Of a stretch of DNA of 64,000 nucleotides, positions 1-12,908 are shown piece by piece. Position numbers and translations under genes: made by a program. Positions within the stretch are counted from its first letter, which is position 1. Each line of letters begins with the position of its first letter. The notes beneath the pieces were generated by a model. It made no database searches and was not told the origin of the DNA. It saw only the letters and a program-made list of their open reading frames with translations. The stretch comes from Eudorina sp. 2006-703-Eu-15 (lineage: Eukaryota > Chlorophyta > Chlorophyceae > Chlamydomonadales > Volvocaceae), in contig BDSI01000191.1 in assembly GCA_003117195.1 (NCBI GenBank), positions 105,961-169,960 on the forward strand, read 5' to 3'.

Positions 1-66
1 AGGACGGTGGGGACGGTGGGGACGGTGGGGACGGTGGGGATGGTGGGGACGGTGGGGACGGTGGGG
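1..66. repeat. GGACGGTGGG decamer tandem repeat
   Basis: Six to seven near-perfect 10-bp units fill the first 66 bases, with one variant unit (GGATGGTGGG). The array runs off the left edge, so its true length is unknown. The following bases to 335 hold no exon I can support. Confidence 0.85.
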
Positions 67-335
67 CAGAAAAGTCGTTCGTGGTTCGCAGGGGCAGGGG
101 CGCCGCCCTCATCGCTATGACATGGTTGTGCTTTCCTCGCCACGCGCTTTTAGACACCGGCAGGAGAACCCCTCGCCGCTCGGAATGGGGGTGAGGGGCA
201 GGAGTGGTGGGTGGGGGCCCATGCGCACCTGCTACAGCACGGCGCTGGATGACCTCCCGGTCGGCCCACGGGGTGCATTGCCGTACACTTGTGTTTTGCT
301 CCTGTTTTGCCCCCTCCCTCCCCCCCTCCGGGTAG

Positions 336-3300
336 GCCTCGCAACCAGGCGCCCATCAGACCCATGGGACACCATCGCCGCCAACCGCGGAGGGTGCCCC
401 GCCCACCCCGGCAGCAGCAGCAGCAGCGACGCCACCAGCTGTGGCGGCACCGTCGCCCCCTACTTCCGTCACCAGCACCGGTATGTACGAACGTACGGAC
501 TGGGTGGGTGGGGGCTGGGGGACCCCGGGGAGCGACTCCTGCACGTCAACATTGCCCTACACAAAATGTGAAGCATCACCACCACCACCACCACCACCAC
601 CAGCATATTTGACATGAACTTGGCACCTGGTGCAGAGCTAGGAACTGAATGGTGTCTGATGGGAGGAGGCCTGCTGTATTAAATCACAACAAAATGCCGT
701 ACGAGCGCCCCCCGGACGCCTCCCCTGTCCCTCGCCGGCCGCCTGTTACCCCCACCGCATCGCAACGACCGCTGCGGCCCTCCTCTAGAGCTGGGCTGGG
801 TTGGATTTCCCTAAGGGTCCCTTCGTAACGTTTTTCATTGCCCCCCCCCCGCTTCTCCGTTCTCCCCCGCATGCATTCGCTGGTGCGCACCTCGCAGACC
901 AGCCTGGTGGCAGTGGTGGCGGTGATCCCCCGGCGACCGCAGCCGGGCAGCAGCAGCAGGGGTCAACAGCCCCGGGTGGCAATGGCCTGCCGACCACGTC
1001 GCCTGTGCCGTCACCACAACCCATGACGGCGGGCGGCGAAGCGCCGCAACGGCAGGTACGGCGCCCCGCCACCGGTGGCCACCCCTCGCCGGCCTCCTGC
1101 CGCATGTTCAAACACGGCCGCGGCTGCACGGCCAGGGCATGATTGGTGTCATCGACACGGAGCACTGCTAGCACTGCAAGGGCACTGCCATGCTGCAACA
1201 TGAGGTGTCGTATGGATCATGTTTCATTGCTAGCTGTGCCGTAGCTACTGGAGCCCCGGTTGAGAGGCCCAGAGCGAGCCACTGGAGTTGACGGGTGGGT
1301 GACCCGTGGGTCCGCACCGCACCGCACCGCACCGCACCGCACCGCACCGCACCGCACCGCCGGAACCCCAGGAGGAGGCCGTGCCCAGCGGTGCCACCAC
1401 CCCCCGCCACCCCCACCCCCCCACCCCCCCCCCACCCCCACCACCACCACCACCACCACCACCACCACCACCACCACCACCACCACCACCACCACCACCA
1501 CCACCACCACCACCACCACCACCAACACCACCACCAACACCACCACCAACACCACCACCACCACCAACACCACCAACACCACCACCAACACCACCAGCCG
1601 CGGCATGGACCCACGGGTCGCGTCAACGGGGAGATGACACTGGCGGCGTACACCCACCGAGCGCATTTACCCGAGCTGTAGAGGTTGTCCCAGCGCCTCC
1701 GACCAACCCCGCAAAACCTCAACCCAATATCTTAACCCGCACATCTATACACACATATTACATATGTATATATATATATATATGTATATATATGCGCCTC
1801 GCTCGCCCCGTTTCTGTCTGACGATGTATGCAGGAAGTCGATGACCGCGTCCGTCCCACCGATGACACCGCTGACCCGGGTGAGCTGCGGCCGCCATTTG
1901 ATCGGACTTGGTCGTACCGTACGGCAACAGGGGGAAGGGGAACGCCTCAGTGTACCAGATACCATTGCGCGGCTCGCTCGCCGACTGCATCGCGTACCCG
2001 TCTGACATGTGCAACATGTACCGCCTGGGTATAGCAGACTGCGTATGTACGGCATGTTGTGCGTGCGTGCGTGCGTGCGTGTCTGTGTGTTTTGAGAAGA
2101 GACCCGCCCGTGTGTGTGTGTGTGTGTGTGCGCGAGGGCACCTTGGCGGCACAACTTGATCTCTGTACAGGGTTTTATGGCGCCGCCCCGTGGCAGCACG
2201 ATTGCTGGCCCTAGACCCATCCTACAGGAACGCGTGCACCTGCCGATACCCCCACACCATCCCGCGTGACCCCTCCCCTCCCATCACTGACCCTGTACCC
2301 TCCCCGTCCTCACCCCCGCCCCCGTCCGGCTGTAGTTCAACATCAGCCCAGCGGCTCCCATCCGGGGCAGCAAGGCACGGCGCCGCTGCCGACGCCCAGC
2401 CCGGCCCGGGGCGGCGCGCCCTCCCCGGCGGTAGGTCCGCTTGTGGGATGGGATTCCTGAGCCATGGCCGTTTGGGGCGGGAGGAGCGGGCTGTCCATGT
2501 GATCTGAGAACCGCGGCGGCTGGGTGCTATGCTATTCGGCGGCCGGCCTACAAGAACACTGCATGTCAGCCGAAGTATATGTGTGTATATGAATGTGGGG
2601 GATGGCCGGGTGACCGACACCTGCTCCCGCTCCCACTGCTCGAGTCGCTCCTTGGGTGTGGCCCTTGGTTGTCACTGCACTGTCGCCTACTTCCGTACAG
2701 TGTGCCTCTGTGCCATCACCCCACATGTCGCCCTGAGGCCGCCGTGCGCCTGAGTCATGTCGCCTGAGTCATGTCGCCTGAGTCATGTCGCCTGAGTCAT
2801 GTCGCCTGAGTCATGTCGCGGCAGCACTCGCTCGGCCTGAAGCAGCACCCGTGGGCTGCGGCCTGCCACGACCCACAAACTAAGATCCGGTTGCGTGCCC
2901 CATCTGCTGCGTCATGCGTTTGACCCGGCTGCAGGAGTACGACACCAACAGCGACGCGGCCGATGGTGAGTGGATGTGGGTGCTGCGGTGGATGGCTGCA
3001 GGGGCTAAGCGGGATGGGACGCAGGCTCGCATAGGACATGGCTCTGGACCTCATTAGGTTGGGGTTGGAAAAAGCGGCGAGGAGGAGGAACAAGGGGAGG
3101 GGGAGGAAGTGACGGGTGCGGAAGGAGACGGATTGAAAAAGGGAGAGGAGAGGGGTGGAAGGGGAGGCGAGAGGGGAGGAATGGGGGGAAGGAGGAAAGG
3201 CGGGGGAGGCAAGGGAAAGGGGAGGAGGGGAAAGGGGAGACTGGGAAGGGCAGGAATGGCAAGGGGAGGAATGGTGAAGGGAGCAACGGGAAGGTGAGGA

Positions 3301-6300
3301 GGGCGAGGAGGTGGAGAAAGACGTGGGGAAGAAAGGGGAGGGGAAGTAGGGAGAGGGAAGCACTGTTTGCGAGCCCACCCGCACGCCCTGGTGTCCAGTA
3401 CCTCCCGATTATCCCTCATCCCCCTCAACCCACCCCTAACCCCCTCCCCCACGCCCCACCCCACCCTCCCCGCACCCGCCGAGCCGCAGACAGCCTCGAC
3501 TCCCGTACTGCGGCCATACCTGCCCCGGCGGGCCCGAGCTCAGCCCCGGCCCTCCGGCGGCACCCCTCCCCAGCGCGGCAGTACTCCGACGGAGGTGCGT
3601 CCCCGGCTCCATCCCGGTATCGGGTGCCCCACACCCACACCCACACCCACACCCACACCCGCCGCCTCCAGACTCCAGACCCGCTGCTGGTCTTCGTCTA
3701 GGCGCCCCGCCGCAAAGCCCCACGGCCCCGTTCAATGCCCGCACGTACACCGTACACTCGTAACTTGCCTGTTTTGGACATGTGTTACACGGCGCGGAAG
3801 TCCCCGCTGGTCAGCGCCACGTCGCCCCTCAACGGGGCTGCGTTTGGAGGCACCCCAGCCGCTTGGAGGTGATGTCTGACTGACGATGCCCCGGGCGGCT
3901 GGTCCCCACCTCCCCCCGATCCCTTATTTCCCTTTGCCACCCGCCAGCTTCCCACACCGCTTCAAGCCTTCAACCGACAACATCCCGCCCTCTTTCCTCT
4001 TGTTCCCCCCTTGCCTACTGGCCCCCTGGCCCCCTGGGTGCGCTGCCCAACGCAGGGGCTGATCCCACAGGGTCGTCCTCACCGTCATCGTCACCGTCCC
4101 CGCCACCGCCACCTCTCACCCCGCCACCCAGGTGTGTTGCGTCATTTGCCACTTTGGGGCTGCGGCCGAGTGCAAGGGGGGGGGCCGGAGGTGGGGTCCA
4201 GTCGGGTGGCTGCAGGGGCCTAGGTGCAGGGGGCAGGGAGACCGGGGGTGGGCTCGAAGGGCGGTACCCAGCCAGCCATACGCTACTGGAGACACGGCAG
4301 CTTCCTATCCGGGTCGCGATGAAGGCAGCGAGCGGCCCTACCGTAATTTCAGATAGAGAAGGAGGGACCCGCTTGCGGTTGCGCTGTCTTAATTGACATA
4401 AAGAGGGGCCGTATGAGGGGCGGCCGGCCGCAGCCTATAGCATGACAGTGCGTGTTTATAGCGGGCTACCGCCGCAACACCGAGCTCTCGCTGGGCCCCC
4501 CCCAAGGTGACACATCTGCCTTGACAACCCTTGCACCTCACCACACCTTACCACGCCTCACCTGGCCCTCCTCACGCCGGCAGATTGCCCGGCGGAGCCT
4601 GGACACCCACCTCAGCACTGCAGCAGCCCGCAGATCCCCCAGTGGTGGAGCCGCCGCTGACGTCCCCGACTCCGCCGTCGACGCAGTCATCACCAGCTTT
4701 GTCATCATCGCCGCCACCGGCGCCATTGCCATCGACATCGACATCAACATCGACATCGCCACAGCCACCCACCGACCTGCCACCCTCCCCGCCGCCACCC
4801 CCGCCGCCGCCGCCGCCGCCGCCCCCACCACCGCCGCCGCCGCCCAACCCACCGCCACCTCCTCCACCGCCCCCACCTCCGCCCCCGCCGCCTCCATCCG
4901 AGCCGCCTTCCTTCCCGATCTCCGACTTGCCCCCCTCGGCGCCTCCCTCCTCACCCCCTCCCCAGACCCCTCCGCGGATCTCCCGGGTCATCTCACCCCC
5001 TCCGGTCCCCCCCGCGCCGCCCTCCCACCCCGTGGAGCCGCCAGCGCCCCCCCTGCCGCCACCCACCCCAGCGGCGGCGCCCGTCTTGCCTTCGCCGCCA
5101 TCCCCGCCGCCACCTCCGCCAGCGCCGCCAAAAAAGGCCCCTCCCCGGCCGCCCACCCGTCGGCCGCCACCGCCATCCCCGTCCTCACCGCCGCCGTCTT
5201 CGCCGCCAGCGACCCCTGACGTTCTTCCGCTGCCGCCGCCGCCGCCGCTGCCGTCGCCGCCTTCATCGCCGCCCGCCTGGCCCTCGCCGGTTTCTCCTCA
5301 ATCGCATTCGGCACCACCGCCACCGACTTGGTCCTCTTCAGCCGCCCCTCCACCGGCGGCGGGCTCCGGAGCTGATGCGCCACAACCCGGCCCCGCCCCC
5401 AACCCAACACCGACACCGCAGCCGCTCGCCTACCCGCCCTCCTACCACCACCACCCACGCCACCTTCCGCCAGTGGCCCCCTCCCCAGCGGCCGCCACTC
5501 CGGCACCTCTCTCACCACTGCCGCCCCTCCTGCCACCGCCTCCAACTCCAGCTCCGCCTCCGCCAATGACACCGGTGGCAGCGCCGCTGCCGGAGGTGCA
5601 GCTGGCGCCGCCGCCGCCGTCACCCCGACCACCTCCCCGCCAGCTGCCGCCGCGGCCGCCACCCAGGTCTCCACCGTCGCCGCCACCGTCCCCACCAGCT
5701 CCTTCGCCGCCGCCGTCGGTGCCGCCGCCGCCTCCGCCGCCCTCCACACCTTCTCCGCCGCCGCCGGCCTACCCAGCGCAGCTGTCCCTGCACTCACCGC
5801 CATCACCGCCGTCATCACCGCAGCGGTCGGGCGCACCGGCCTCTCCAGCTTTGCCAGCGCCATCACAACCACCACCGGCCCCTGCTCATCAGCAGTCGTC
5901 ACCACCGCCATCGTCCCCCTCTCTCCCTCCGCCACCTTCCACCCCAACCCCACCTCCACCGTCACCTTCACCTTCACCTGCAGCCCAGCCAGCCCCGCCG
6001 TCCCCAAGACCACCGCCCCGGCCAGTTGTCAGGAGGCCACCACCAAAGGCGGCTCCAGCTATCCCCACCATCTCCGTCCCGCCATCGCCCACTCCCTCCC
6101 CTCCCCCAGACCTGCCTGTCCCGCCACCTCCATCCCCCTCCCCGCCACCGCCACCGCCCTCCCCCTCGCCGCCTCCTCCACCCTCCCCCTCCCCGCCGCC
6201 TCCACCGCCCCCGCCGCCTCCTCCACCCTCCCCCGTCCCGCCTCCGCCCGCCCAACCTCCTGCCGCTCCGACACCACCCCAGCTGCCCAGCCCACCGCAA

Positions 6301-9300
6301 CCCCCACCGTCTCCGGCACCCACTTACCCTCCAGTGCCTTCTTCCCCCGAGTCGCCCTCACCTCCACCTCCGCCCCCGCCACCTCCCCCGCCACCCATGC
6401 CGCCCCCTCCCCACCGCCGCCTTCCCCTCCGCCGCCCTCCCACCGCCGCCTTCCCCTCCGCCCCCCTCCCCACCGCCGCCTTCCCCACCGCCGCCTTCCC
6501 CACCGCCGCCTTCGCCACCACCCCCTCGCCACCGCCGCCCGCACCCCCACCCCCCTCACCACCATTGGTGCCAGGGCTGCCACCGCCATCCACTCCCCCA
6601 CCCAGGCCGCCACGTCGTCCCAAGAAATACTCACCACCGCCTTCTTTGCCATCAGCGCTGCTTCCACCACCATCACCACCTTCAACAACACCATCACCTC
6701 CTCCGCCCCCGCCCCCGCCTCCACCTCCTCCCCCACCACAGCCGCCCAGCCCACTTCCCCCGCCTCCTCCGCCCTCCCAGCCTGCCTCCCTTCCCCCCCT
6801 TGTGCCACCACCCCCGGCTGAGGTCAGCAGCCCGTCGCCCCACCACCATCACCCCCACCACCTCCCCCGCCACCTCCTCCTCCTCCGTCCCCCAGCCACC
6901 AATGCCCCTTACCCCACCGCCGCCTCCACCCCAGCCCTCCCTGTCGCCCTCCCCACCGCCTTCACTTCCTCCACCGCCGCCTGGCCTGCCTACACCCCCA
7001 CCTCCGTCGCCCCCATCGCCCCGCCCCTCACCGCCACCTCGGCCACCCCCACGTCCGCCGATTCGACGACCCCCGCCACCATCGCCGGCACCGCATTCCA
7101 TGCCGGCGTCACCACCCCCCGTTCCCCCCTTGTCACCACCTCCACCCCCACCTCCACCTCCGCCACCACCACCACTGCCGCCGCCTTCACCGTCACCGCC
7201 ACCCTCACCGCCGCCACCAGCCCCTCCGCCACCCTCACCGCCGCCACCGTCTCCATTACCACCTTCTCCACCGCCTCCTTCTCCTCCGCCTCCTTCTCCA
7301 CCGCCGCCCGCACCACCAAATCCGCTTCCACCACCACCCTACCCACCTCCGGTGTCACCGCCCACCCCATCTTATCCACCACCCCCGCCACCTCCACCGC
7401 CTCCTCCGCCGCCACCTCCCTCGCCAATGCCACCCACGCCGGTCATTCCTACTCAGCCGCCACCTCTGGCCCCGTCACCGCCTGTCCCACCGCCACCGTC
7501 TCCTTCCACACCGCCGCCGCTGAACCCGTCTTCTCCTGCACTGCCGCCCCCATCCCAGCCCTCCCTGCCGCCCTCTCCACCGCCTTTGGCTTCCCCACCG
7601 TCGCCCCCATCGCCCCGCCCCTCACCACCACCTCGGCCACCCCCACGTCCGCCGATTCGACGACCCCCGCCACCATCGCCGACACCGCCATCCCCCGCAC
7701 CACCCTCCCCAGCACCGTCTCCCTCCCATCCTCCTCCTACGTCTCCAAGTTCACCTCCTCCGCCCCCACCTCCCCCTCCACCCCCACCCTCACCACCACC
7801 TCCTTCTCCACCGCCGCCCCCACCGTTGCCGCTGCCACCCTCACCACCACCCCCTTCTCCACCGCCACCCTCACCACCGCCTCCGCCACCCTCACCCGCA
7901 CCTCCTTATCCGCCATCACCTGCACCACCAGCTCCGTCCTACCCACCACCGACGCCACGTCCACCGCCGCCACCACCACCATCACCACCTCCCCCGCCTC
8001 CCTCGCCAATGCCACCCAGCCCCTCCCCCCCCACTCTTCCACTGCGTCCCCCACCTGGAGCACCCTCACCGCCACCCTCCCCGGCACCATCACCCTCCCC
8101 TCCTTCCCCACCTCCACCGCCAGTTCCACCCTCGACTCCACAGCCACCCTCCACTGCACTGCCCCCACCACCTACATCGCCTGCTGCTCCGCCGTCTCAG
8201 CCGCCGCTGCTGCCACCTCCACCGGCCGGTGCACAGCCCTCCCCGCCGCAGCAACGCCAGCCACCAGCACCCAAGCCCCCGCCACGCCCGCAAGTCAAGC
8301 GTCCACCGCCCAAGTCCCCCTCACCACCGCTTCCCTTCCCCATCACAAATCCATTGCAGCCACCTCCCTTGGAACCACCATCGGCTCCACCGCCCTCGTC
8401 ACCGACCCCACCTCCGCCCGCCGACCCACTGTCAGCAGCCCCGCCGCCCCCCGCCCTCCCTCCATCACCTCTACCGCCATCACAACCACCACCGGCCCCT
8501 GCTCATCAGCAGTCGTCACCACCGCCATCGTCCCCCTCTCTCCCTCCGCCACCTTCCACCCCAACCCCACCTCCACCGTCACCTTCACCTTCACCTGCAG
8601 CCCAGCCAGCCCCGCCGTCCCCAAGACCACCGCCCCGGCCAGTTGTCAGGAGGCCACCACCAAAGGCGGCTCCAGCTATCCCCACCATCTCCGTCCCGCC
8701 ATCGCCCACTCCCTCCCCTCCCCAGACCTGCCTGTCCCGCCACCTCCATCCCCCTCCCCGCCACCGCCACCGCCCTCCCCTCGCCGCCTCTTCCACCCTC
8801 CCCCTCCCCGCCGCCTCCACCGCCCCCGCCGCCTCCTCCACCCTCCCCCTCCCCGCCTCCGCCCTCCCAACCTCCTGCCGCTCCGACACCACCCCAGCTG
8901 CCCAGCCCACCGCAACCCCCACCGTCTCCGGCACCCACTTACCCTCCAGTGCCTTCTTCCCCCGAGTCGCCCTCACCTCCACCTCCGCCCCCGCCACCTC
9001 CCCCGCCACCCATGCCGCCCTCCTCCCCACCGCCGCCTTCCCCACCGCCGCCTTCCCCACCGCCGCCTTCGCCACCACCACCCTCGCCACCACCACCCTC
9101 GCCACCGCCGCCTTCCCCTCCGCCGCCCTCACCCCCGCCGCCTTCGCCACCTCCACCCGCACCCCCACCCCCCTCACCACCATTGGTGCCAGGGCTGCCA
9201 CCGCCATCCACTCCCCCACCCAGGCCGCCACGTCGTCCCAAGAAATACTCACCACCACCACCACCACCTCCGTCTTCGCCATCAGCGTCGCTGCCACCAC

Positions 9301-11054
9301 CCGCGTCACCTTCGTCGCTATCACTACCTTCGTCACCATCATCACCTTATACACCACCATCACCTCCGCCGCCGCCGCCCCCGCCTCCGCCTCCTCCCCC
9401 ACCACAGCCGCCCAGCCCACTTCCCCCGCCTCCTCCGCCCTCCCAGCCTGCCTCCCTTCCCCCCCTTGTGCCACCACCCCGGCTGAGGTCCGCAGCCCGT
9501 CGCCCCCACCACCATCACCCCCACCACCTCCCCCGCCACCTCCTCCTCCGTTTCCCCAGCCACCAATGCCCCTTACCCCACCGCCGCCTCCACCCCAGCC
9601 CTCCCTGTCGCCCTCCCCACCGCCTTCACTTCCTCCACCGCCGCCTGGCCTGCCTACACCCCCACCACCGTCGCCCCCTTCGCGCCGCCCCTCACCACCA
9701 CCTCGGCCACCCCCACGTCCGCCGATTCGACGACCCCCGCCACCATCGCCGACACCGCCATCCCCGCACCACCCTCCCCAGCACCCTCTCCCTCCCATCC
9801 TCCTCCTACGTCTCCAAGTTCACCTCCTCCGCCCCCACCTCCCCCTCCACCCCCACCCTCACCACCACCCCCTTCTCCACCGCCACCCTCACCACCGCCT
9901 CCGCCACCCTCACCCGCACCTCCTTATCCGCCGTCACCTGCACCACCAGCTCCGTCCTACCCACCACCCCCGCCACCTCCACCGCCGCCACCACCACCAT
10001 CACCACCTCCCCCGCCTCCCTCGCCACTGCCACCCAGCCCCTCCCCCCCCACTCTTCCACTGCGTCCCCCACCTCGGGCCCCCTCACCGCCTCCTGGTCT
10101 TCCCAACCGCCACCACCCCCACCGCCCCGACCGTCACCACCGCCACCCAGGCCGCCAAGACCGCCACCCAAGCAATCCCCACCTCGCCCCTCTCCTCCCC
10201 CTCCACCCTCCACGCCTGCCCCTCCGCCGCCCCACCCCCTCCGCCGCCTCCGTCCCCGCCCTTGGAGCCGTCATCGCCATCACCTCCCCCCGCCCTGTCC
10301 CCCTCATCAACACCACCACCACCTGAGAGGCCGCCCGTTTTTCCCCCGCCGCCTACGGAACCGGCCATCCCGCCCTCTTCTCCTCCACCACCATCACCAT
10401 CACCTCCCTCAGCCCCTCCTCTACCCCCCCGCCACCCAGCCCCTCCTCCAAACCGCCACCCGGAGACTACCTCCCAGGCCACCGCCCAAATCATCCCGAC
10501 TCGGAACCCTCCTCCCTCTCCCTCACCACCCCGCCTGCCGCCGCCGGCTCTTCCCCGCCACCCCTTGCCTCGCAATCGCCTCAGCCACCACCGCCCCCGC
10601 CGCCTCCCCCACCTCCCCCACCGTCTTCCCCACCGCCACCACCACCACCTCCGGAACCGCCTCTGCCGCCACCATTGCCGCCGCCGCCATCGTCGCCACC
10701 TCCTCCACCGCCGCCCTCGCCACCTCCACCGCCGCCCCCGCCACCGCCGCCACCACCACCGCCGCCACCTCCGGAACCAGCTCCCCCGTCACCACCTCCG
10801 CCGTCGCCACCGCCCTCACCCCCCCACCGCCGCCGCCACCCTCGCCGCCGCCGCCCCCGCCGCCGCCGCCACCACCACCGCCACCACCACCGCCACCATC
10901 ACCAGCCCCGCCGTCACCCCCTCCGCCGCCGCCGCCACCCTCACCACCTCCGCCACCTCCGCCGCCACCGCCACCACCGCCACCACCACCGCCACCATCA
11001 CCAGCCCTGCTGTCACCCCCTCCGCCGCCGCCGCCACCCTCACCGCCGCCGCCC

Positions 11055-11086
<32 letters not shown>

Positions 11087-11141
11087 ACCGCCACCATCAC
11101 CAGCCCCGCCGTCATCCCCTCCGCCGCCGCCGCCACCCTCA

Positions 11142-11172
<31 letters not shown>

Positions 11173-12875
11173 CCCCGCCGCCCCCGCCTCCACCATCACC
11201 AGCCCCGCCGTCACCCCCTCCGCCGCCGCCGCCACCCTCACCACCTCCGCCACCTCCGCCGCCGCCGCCACCACCGCCACCACCACCGCCACCATCACCA
11301 GCCCCGCCGTCACCCCCTCCGCCGCCGCCGCCACCCTCACCGCCGCCGCCACCGCCGCCGCCTCCCCCACCCCCGCCGCCCCGCCTCCACCATCACCAGC
11401 CCCGCCGTCACCCCCACCCCCACCCATCCCACCACTGTAAGTGCCTCGAACATCATTCCGCACAGCTTGCTGCTCAATCTTGGTTTGGCAGTAGATCCTG
11501 CTGTTGTTGGTCTTAATTTGTTCCGGCTCCAGCCTTCATCACTTTACGGCAGAAACACGCTTACGAGTCATGATGCAAACCTGCCTCGTTCCGGTCAACT
11601 TACAGATTGCCTGCTCGCATGATGATGTGTGTAGGTAAAGAGGTAGTTGTCCGTTGTCCGTTGTCCGTTGCCGCAAATGAATTTTAACGGTAGTGCCTTC
11701 ATGTGCGTTGCCTGCAGACCGCCGCCCCCGCCCCCTCCACCCCCGCCGCCCCCGCCCCACTGCCGCCACCGCCACCGCCGCCGCCGCCGCCACCTTCCCC
11801 ACCGCCGCCACCACCACTACCACCGCCCCCGCCACCGCCGCCACCACCTCCCCCGCCGCCACCGCCGCCGCCGCCACCGCCGCCGCCGTCACCGCCGCCA
11901 CCGCCGCCGCCGCAGCCACCTTCGCCGTCGCCGCCGCCACCACCATTACCACCGCCACCACCGCCGCCACCACCACCGCCCCCGCCTCCGCCACCGCCAC
12001 CGCCACCGCCACCTTCTCCACCGCCGCCACCACCATTACCACCGCCACCGCCACCGCCTCCGCCACCACCACCGCCTCCGCCGCCTCCGCCCCCGCCACC
12101 ACCCCCCTTGCCTCCACCGCCTCCCTCGCCACCACCGCCACCACCTTTTCCTCCTCCTCCACCGCCGCCGCCTCCCCCACCTCCACCGCCTCCGCCCCCG
12201 CCGTCTCCGCCCCCGCCCCCGCCACCACCGGCACCGCCGCCACCTTCCCCACCGCCGCCGCCACCACCACCGTCCCCGCCCCCGCCCCCGCCACCACCGC
12301 CTCCGTGAGTTACCCGGCTATCCCCCGATGCACGTTCCTCTATTCATTTATGCCTTTTCAAGAAGTCCACGATAAAGGAGCTGACAACCGGGGGGTGGGC
12401 GGCTTTATTGGCCAAGGGGAATCCTGACCTTCCAATGCTCTCGCCCTGGCACCGGGTGTTTAGATGCCCGCATGCTTCCTGGGGGATTGGTCCCAGCGTC
12501 GGAGCTGCTCTTTGTCTCCGCCTCCTTGCCGTACCCCTGACCCGTCACGACCTGGACGAGCGTCAACACCTCACATTCGGAGGCGTTCTACTAGACATGA
12601 TATGATATGGTGTGTAGTCGCCCCGGCCTCCCCTTCTCTGATCCCCCCCCCTTCCCCTTCTCCCCTCCGCCCCTTACCTGCAGGCCTTCGCCCGACGCGT
12701 CCCCGCCACCGGCGGCGCCCGAGTCACCCCCGCCACCCTCGGTGCCGCCGCCTTCACCGCAGCCGTCTTCGCCTCCGCCGCCCTCCCCGCGGCCGCCGCC
12801 CCAGCCCCGCTCCCCGCCCCGCCCGCCCCGGCCCCCACCTCGCCTCCCCCGGGCGCCCATTGTAACGCGCTCCCA

Positions 12876-12908
<33 letters not shown>

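Larger units (their letters stand above)
4584..11438 (+). other. Giant proline-rich coding domain with internal duplications and frame breaks
   Basis: About 6.9 kb is dominated by CCN codons giving Ser-Pro and poly-Pro tracts, punctuated by basic boxes such as RPPPRPPIRRPPP (about 7040-7085, 7640-7690, 9700-9750) and a PVVRRPPPKAAP type. The proline-rich reading moves between the three forward frames at least six times, for example near 6410, 6530, 6840, 8725, 9490, 10095 and 10240. Comparison of duplicated segments shows that several shifts are single-C differences in C runs. The exon opens after an acceptor at 4581-4583. It appears to end at a GTAAGT donor at 11439. Volvocine cell-wall glycoproteins use similar Ser-Pro rods. 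That comparison is an inference from composition only. Confidence 0.55.

Noticed and set aside
1168..1821. Poly-Trp, poly-Val, poly-His, poly-Thr and poly-Pro frames across the CAC array
   Set aside because: A trinucleotide repeat is open in all frames, and the text outside the repeat has no coding character in these frames.
3005..3464. Ser/Pro/Leu-rich minus-strand frames near 3.0-3.4 kb
   Set aside because: They are the complement of a GGGGA-type purine tract. No splice or start support, and the plus-strand exon chain crosses here.
4538..11463. Many long minus-strand Gly-, Val- and Ala-rich open frames opposite the proline-rich region
   Set aside because: They are the complement of CCN-rich sequence, which contains almost no minus-strand stops. 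They have no domain, start context or splice signals.
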